64,000 nucleotides of DNA from Halictus rubicundus. Taxonomy: Eukaryota; Arthropoda; Insecta; Hymenoptera; Halictidae. Of this stretch, positions 58,058-64,000 are shown piece after piece. Every line of letters begins with the position of its first letter. The first letter of the stretch is position 1. The translations under genes and the position numbers were made by a program. Location: the NCBI RefSeq assembly GCF_050948215.1, contig NC_135158.1, forward strand, positions 11,021,822-11,085,821, written 5' to 3'. The notes under the pieces were generated by a model. That model was not told where the DNA came from and searched no databases. It was given only the letters and a program-made list of their open reading frames with translations.

Positions 58058-61000
58058 CAGGTTACACATAATTGTAACCGAATTCAATACTTCTCGCAGT
58101 TGGTTAATTAATTTTGCGTGCTGTGAATTATGAAGACGACGAATAATATGATTAATATTTGCAATAATATATTTACATTTTGGGTCATTAGCAATTCATG
58201 TATGAGCAAACGATGCATTTAAATTGCAATGATCTCCTGTATACTGATCAATGATAATATTGTAATAAACTCGCGAGACAAAATCAGACGGGCATACCGC
58301 GGATTTGATTTCTTGATGTAGCACTTTTCAATAAGGGGGCTCACAAATTCTGTTCAATCTTTATTTTTCTACTTGTTTATAATAGAAAGTACAGAAATTT
58401 TTAGTTAAGGCTTAATATCATATTTTCGCAAGAACGTTGTACCACCTTTCCTGGTAGAAAAATATCTATTTTTAATGCGTGCATAATTATTGCGCCAATT
58501 ATTATACCAGTTTGCTCGAACCAAATAGCTCTAGCCTGAAAATTGACGAAGTCAAGTATTTATAGTGAAACAGTAGACCCTTGCCCCAGCTCTCATTAAG
58601 AGATTGAAATTACCGTATACAGACGAACGAGGGCACCATAATTCGGAAACATTCGGCAGCCGTTCGCACACATTAAGCTTTCAAGCTAATGTTTCATTAT
58701 TTACGAGTTAATGAATAATAAACGGCCGTTGTACGCGGCCTCGAAGACGCCCTCCCTCGCAACAAGACATCTCAGGTAGGGTCGTAATTTGCTTATTTTA
58801 CAAAGGTCTTTGTATCTCTACAACCTCTCGTTTCCTCTGTCCCGCAAGCTGGTTGCCCAGGAATACAGTAAATTTTTCACTTTGAGAATATGAAATTCCT
58901 GCTACCTGCAGCCAACACTGTAAACGCGGATGGGAGTTCCCTTTTGTAGCAAGGGGGTCGGGGCTGAGATGCAAGTCAGATAAGACCAGTGAAACAATAT
59001 TTTCCTGGCGGGCACTTTGCCAGAAGCTTGCGGCTAGGGTGAAGATTAGCGCAACCTTGGTAACGACCTTATAAAACACCGAACTTAGCCCAGCGTACGC
59101 TAAAAATATTGCCTCGCAAATTGAAACGTACGGCGGGAGGTGTGCCCTTGCTTTCTTTTGCTCTTCCCATTTTCTCTTTTCCTAGTCCCTGGCCACCGCC
59201 CCTCGTCCTCGCTATCCTTCCCTTCCTTGCCCGCTTAGCTCCCGGGGTCTCTGCCAAAACGAAAGAAAGGAGATCCCGCCACGCGACAAACTTCTCCCGT
59301 AAGATTTCCCCGTCCCCGCATTTCGCATTCACAAACAAATCGTTGACGAACTCGCCGGAGAAATCGGCCAGTGTAAACACGTCCGGTACTCGGCCAGCGA
59401 AAAATTCCAGCAAAAAGGTACAAGACGCGTTGTCTTTGCGAGCACCTCGCTCGAAAGTCGCCCGGAGATATGATAATTAATGAAAGTAAGGCGTGTTTCT
59501 GCATGGGGAAACTTTTCCGATTGAGGAATTTGTATTTGCCGCGCTCGCGCTGTGCAAATTAATTTCGAAATGGAAGATCTATGCGGAGCGAAGGACGGGT
59601 AGCAAAGAATGTTAAACTTTGATGCTTTGTGCGGGATACGAGGACTGTACGAAGGTCGTAATATAAATTTTCTTTTGTAGATAATGCGATCTCTTTTATC
59701 TCGGCTCTTCGAATGCATAGTACGAAGCGGCGGTCTTTCTGAAATTAAGCTTTGCATTTGTTTTTTTCTTGGTACTTTACTTTACTTTTTAATGTTTATC
59801 ACCGCTAAACGACAAAAATTCAAAGGACTTTTCAAAATTTTTTCTTCACTTTACTGCATGGAGTTAATCGAGTTGGTAATTGACCTAATAGAACGGTTTT
59901 CTGAAAAGTGCGAAAGTATGTCTGAGGCTACAATTATTCACAGCGCAGTATGTTACTCTTACTGGCACAGCGGACGTAAAACAACGCGTCGAGAGTCTCT
60001 CGCTGCGTATTCCACCGCAGGTAGAACATTCCGCGAAGGTAACCGAGGAAGAAAAATTTCTTGGAGTTAATGCTCTTCCGAACGACCATATCGTCTCCTC
60101 CTTGGCCGTGTAACGCGTTGCACGGGCACATTACATTTTTCTGCAAAACGAAGTATTATCTTCGTCGAGGGGACGCGGACCGGTGTAGTATACTCGAAAC
60201 CATGGAGAATATTCTCTTCACCCCTTTGCTGTTCCCCGTACAACCGACCCTCTCCAGTCGGGGTGTACAGGCAAGCGTAATTATTTCGCAATTTACTACC
60301 CTTTGCAGGATGTAGATTTAAAATAGCCGTATTTACGGTACTTGTCGGTGATACAAGATACTCGGGGGAACACTAAATTAATCCACGCATGGACACGCGT
60401 GCAACACACGTTCGCAGCGCAAGATCTTCTGATCTAATTCCAGCGCGAGAGCGGCGAAACGTATCACAATTACATTTGACAATTCTCGAGCTGGAACGAG
60501 CAAGATTATTTTTCCGATACGAATGTACAAGGTCGTCAGCAAACAGTTTATTTAGCAATTTTCGGTTTGCTCTCTGAAATAACGAAAGAAAGTTTCTTTT
60601 TTTAATGATTTTGTTTAGTGGAAAATGTAATTACTTCCTCGCTTTAAGTATTCTATTAAAAGTGTAGCGAGATCGTACTTAATTTTGGGAACAGTTGGAA
60701 AGGTTTCGTACATTTAATTTTCGCCTAATATGTGCAATTTTCATATTCAATTACATGCACTCATAATTTAATTTCGTCTGCAACAAGTATTTTAATATTC
60801 ATTGTTGGAATATTTGTATTCTTATATATGAACTTAATGGCTCAAAAAATATTGAAACTATTACTTTAATTTCACTGAAGTGCTCATGTCGAAAAAAATG
60901 AATCTTTCACATCTAATTTGAAATTATACAGATCTACATTTTTGTAGATGTATTTAAGAGAAATCTTAATTGTTTTCATGATTAATTTCATTAAAGTAAA

Positions 61001-62255
61001 ACGAAAGGGAAGCTATGATAAATACTCTTACGCAATGGCGTAACACAAAGATATGGACAGTTTGTTCGTAATTAAAAAATGTTTTTAATCGGGTCATTCT
61101 TTTCTAAGTAAGTTCCAATTACAGTAACTCCCCATTTGAGAGAGATTAAACAGCTATTCTAAAGGAAACAAATTCGAATCTTTGCGAGACACGTACCATT
61201 TATAATGTTCTTCCTTCACCTACATCACACTGGGGAAACAATAAATGTCACTCTCGTTAAATAGAATTTATATGTATTGCGGATGGAACAGATATAAAGG
61301 AGGTCCCATAAATTACATAAAGCGCGAAGACGAGAGCGCGTTGAATCTGGGGGAGATAAGAATCACAAGGGGCGTAATGTTAGGTGATGAAGTTTTGTAA
61401 ATAGTATATTTCTTGAAATGTAAATCACCAAATGCGGTTCCGTATTGTTCCACCAAAATTTAATCTACAATCAGTAACTTACCCCTTGAGACGACAATTT
61501 ACGAGTTTTAATTATTAAAAATTCTCTGTAACCACGGTTAGGTCGTTTCCTTCGTTTAATCGAATTAAATGAAATGTATATAATTAATAAGATAATAGTA
61601 AATATTATTTTAATATAATAGTCTTTTTATAGAATATTTTCAATCGATATTGACGAAATGTTTAAAAACGAAGAAAATTCTGAGAAAAAGTTAAATTCAT
61701 CGTTAAGAAAAATGTTAAAAACAGAAAATCTTAAAATAATCTGCTTGTGCTCATTTCAAAGCGTGACTTTTTCACTTAAAGTACAATAAAACCGTAGGAT
61801 TCCGAGGTGCTCTCGCAACTACAGTAGACAATGTTTACTTCATGTAAGAATCCGCAGTCTATTCGCGCAAATGAATAAAGAATCCAGGAAAGTAATTTCT
61901 GTTTCTAACTGCGGCAACAAGCCCAGTGTCCCGGGATCTGCATCTAATCGTCAGTGTGTTTCGAAGAACTTTCGCGGCAACATGAAACGGCGGTTTTACG
62001 AGTGCGTGTGGCCCGCCCGTATAAAGAAAAGTCGAGCGAGGTTTGATCCTCCCGTAGACCGGACAAGTGGATAATTATCGTCGAAGAAACAACTTTCGCA
62101 TTCCCGTATGTCGAATAATGTTGCGACATTAGGGATAGGTAGGTGGGCAGGACTTGGCTTGGTGCGCCAGGCACCAGAAACGATTTGGCGTGTGCAATGG
62201 GTTGTAACGTTCCGCGCGGCGCTTTCGTCTTCACGATCGAAAAAACTGAGGTTGG

Positions 62256-62281
62256 CTGGCAGCCAGCCAGCCAGCCAGCCA
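62256..62281. repeat. (CCAG)n microsatellite
   Basis: Five to six CCAG units preceded by CTGG, so the locus can also fold back on itself. Confidence 0.9.
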
Positions 62282-62707
62282 CTGCTTTACTTTAACTTGA
62301 GTTTGCGCGGAAAGAGAACGAGATAAGACGAAGCAAAGTACACACCGGGACAAATATATTGACGTCCCTGAAAAAGTCGTCGCGTCACCGAATATCCCAC
62401 ATATAACTCCCGCAATCGCGCCGGGATAAGTTCCCTCGTTACTTGGCTGTGCTTTGCCTCGCGACTTTCGAGATCCTCCCGATGTCGATCATGGATCGCG
62501 GCCTTCATAGATATCGGGAAACTTCTGCACTCTCGCCTCGTTTTCCACATTCTCGTTAGATCTTTCGCTCGTTGCATACCGTGCACTTTACACCCTTCTA
62601 CGAACAAAATTTCACAAATCATTCCCACTACAGCTTCAACATTAAGCACGGGATGTACCTTTCGCCGCGAGGATTGAATTCCAATTTGGAATAAACGAAA
62701 ACAAATA

Positions 62708-63573
62708 ACACATCACTCAATAAGTCCCCGGTCTGACACATATATGGCAACATTGTTGACAGACCCACGCGATTTCCGGGTAGTACTAACCTTCAAACAG
62801 TACGTGTCAAAATTTCATGGCATTCTGACCGTTTGTTTAGAGGTTACAGTCGTTTTAGTGACCCCAGTTTTGTAATTTTCAAGACAATGGATAGAAAGGA
62901 ATTTCGTGTGTTGGTTAAACACTGTTTTTTGATGGGGAAAAATACTGTTGGAGCCAAACTGTGGCTTGATAAGCATTATGGGGACTCTGCACCAGGGAAA
63001 TCAACTATTATTGACTGGTATGCTGAATTTAAACGCGGTCGTACAAGCACCGATGATGCAGAACGCTCTGGTCGCCCAAAATCGGCAGTTGTTCCGGAAA
63101 ACATAAAAAATGTCCACAAAATAGTTTTAAAAGACCGTAAAATGAAGTTGCGTGAGATAGCTGACACCTTGAAGATATCAGAAGGTAGTGCGTTTACAAT
63201 TTTACATGAAAATTTGGGCATGCGCAAGTTGCTTTCGAAGCGAGTGCCGCGTTTGCTCACACCGGACCAGAAACAACAACGCGTCGGCGATTCAGAGCGC
63301 TGTTTGGAGCTGTTCAAGCGAAATAAAAAGGATTTCTTGCGTCGGTATGTGACAATGGATGAAACATGGATCCACCACTACACGCCTGAAAGAAATTTGG
63401 CTGAAATGAAGAAGTGATTGCCGAAACTGAGGCTTATTTTGAGAGCAAAGACAAATCGTTTTACATAAAGGGCATCGAAAAGTTAGAGGAGCGTTGGAAT
63501 GAATGTATCAAGTGGAATTTCTAAAAAAAATTTGTTTTTCTTAGTTAGACCGGAGACTTATTGAGTGATGTGT
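62708..63573 (+). mobile_element. Irritans-type mariner with internal deletion
   Basis: An 866-bp element flanked by TA (62706-62707 and 63574-63575). Inverted ends ACACATCACTCAATAAGT followed by CYCCGGTCTRAC match at about 26 of 28 positions. Related full-length irritans-type mariners are about 1.29 kb, so roughly 420 bp is missing from the middle. The transposase remnant is described separately. The ends look intact, so it could in principle have been moved by enzyme from elsewhere. Confidence 0.95.
62887..63524 (+). pseudogene. irritans-type mariner transposase, internally deleted
   Basis: From ATG 62887, residues 1-168 read like the N-terminal half of irritans-subfamily mariner transposases: MDRKEFRVLV start, paired HTH region, ERSGRPK linker (59-65), a VPR..TPDQKQ segment, and YVTMDETW carrying the first catalytic Asp at residue 158. 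After HHYTPE (residue 168) the sequence jumps out of frame to what should be the last 45 or so residues. That part reads KKFG, a TGA, then NEEVIAETEAYFES to a TAA at 63522-63524. The junction lies near 63388-63392. The second and third catalytic aspartates and about 140 residues are lost, so it cannot catalyse transposition, although a DNA-binding fragment ending at TGA 63415 could be made. Confidence 0.93.
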
Positions 63574-63575
63574 TA

Positions 63576-64000
63576 TTGCTGGAATTATTACAAGTATCGA
63601 CGGTCTGAGGGCGCGAGAGAAGGTCGAAGGCGGAATAAGAGAATCGTTGGGTTTGATGGTTTCAAAGACTGCGTGGCATTCTTTTCCCCGTGGGGCAGAA
63701 CTGTTAGGGACCCGGGCTATCTGTCCATTTCCACGGATAAAGGAATGAACCGGGGAACAACGGACCAGAGAAAGGTTAACGGCACTTTAATTGGCTGGTT
63801 GTGCATCGTCTCGAGTTAGAAAACGGGAACTAATCCAGCGTGACCGGACAAGCTTGACCAAGAAAATGCCCCCCAACCCCCCAACCTCCATGCTCACTAA
63901 CGTCAGGCACAGGCTCGTTCTCTTTTCTTTGTTGCCCATTCCTCGACGAGCTTCCAGTACCACTTTCCAACACAGAGAACAACGGGGAGAGCACCATCAC
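63576..64000. other. Non-coding end of window
   Basis: No gene or repeat recognised beyond a C-rich run (CCCCCCAACCCCCCAACC) at about 63869. Confidence 0.5.

Larger units (their letters stand above)
54703..62705. other. Long non-coding stretch, no supported gene
   Basis: No recognised gene in 8 kb. The longest frame (263 codons, 57222-58013, minus) is partly the GA microsatellite read as Ser-Leu and partly stop-poor GC-rich DNA. A 128-codon frame at 59684-60070 contains a hydrophobic segment but no known domain. 60570-61800 is very AT-rich. Copies of the dispersed motif lie at 56511 and 61841. Confidence 0.5.

Noticed and set aside
1..64000. Search for CRISPR arrays, operons, rRNA genes and retroelement reverse transcriptase motifs
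   Set aside because: None seen. Base composition, splice-like signals and TE types are those of an animal nuclear genome.

Overview
This window looks like non-coding DNA from an insect nuclear genome, most likely hymenopteran (bee or ant type). The reasons are the D,D34D mariner and pogo/Tigger-type elements, short TTAA-flanked MITEs, GC-rich and AT-rich patches alternating over a few kilobases, and (GA)n/(TA)n microsatellites. The taxon is an inference; nothing here fixes the species. I found no rRNA, tRNA, CRISPR array, operon or complete host protein gene. The window reads as one long intron or intergenic region.

Layout. 1-8.5 kb: unique sequence with pyrimidine-rich tracts. 8.5 kb: a 238-bp TTAA-flanked MITE, whose sister copy is at 51.7 kb. 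11.4-12.7 kb: a mariner element with TA duplication and a nearly intact transposase frame. 15.4-15.8 kb: an old 175-bp tandem duplication. 16.3 kb: a textbook 3' splice site fused directly to a consensus 5' splice site (a candidate recursive-splicing ratchet point, + strand). 18.0 kb: (TA)n. 23.5 and 31.1 kb: two copies of a second TTAA-flanked MITE family. 28.2-29.3 kb: a decayed pogo/Tigger-like element with a broken HTH-psq transposase N-terminus and repeated GGGGCAAA-type motifs, followed by a 58-bp-arm foldback. 31.7 kb: 12 units of a GCC-type pentamer repeat. 35.5-35.9 kb: a very young 2 x 207-bp tandem duplication. 36.8-37.2 kb: two MITE-like elements. 39.5 kb: a foldback MITE with 77-bp perfect inverted repeats, whose diverged sister is at 54.2 kb. 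41.6-42.9 kb: a second, inverted and heavily mutated copy of the 11.4-kb mariner. 49.4 kb: a possible third TTAA-flanked element. 62.7-63.6 kb: an irritans-type mariner with a precise internal deletion that removes two of the three catalytic aspartates.

No element seen here encodes a complete transposase, so any past mobility would have needed enzyme supplied from elsewhere. The ratchet-point candidate is the observation most relevant to the host. If real, it places the window inside a long + strand intron. Host exons remain unproven; a few candidate splice sites with short frames are listed as findings only.
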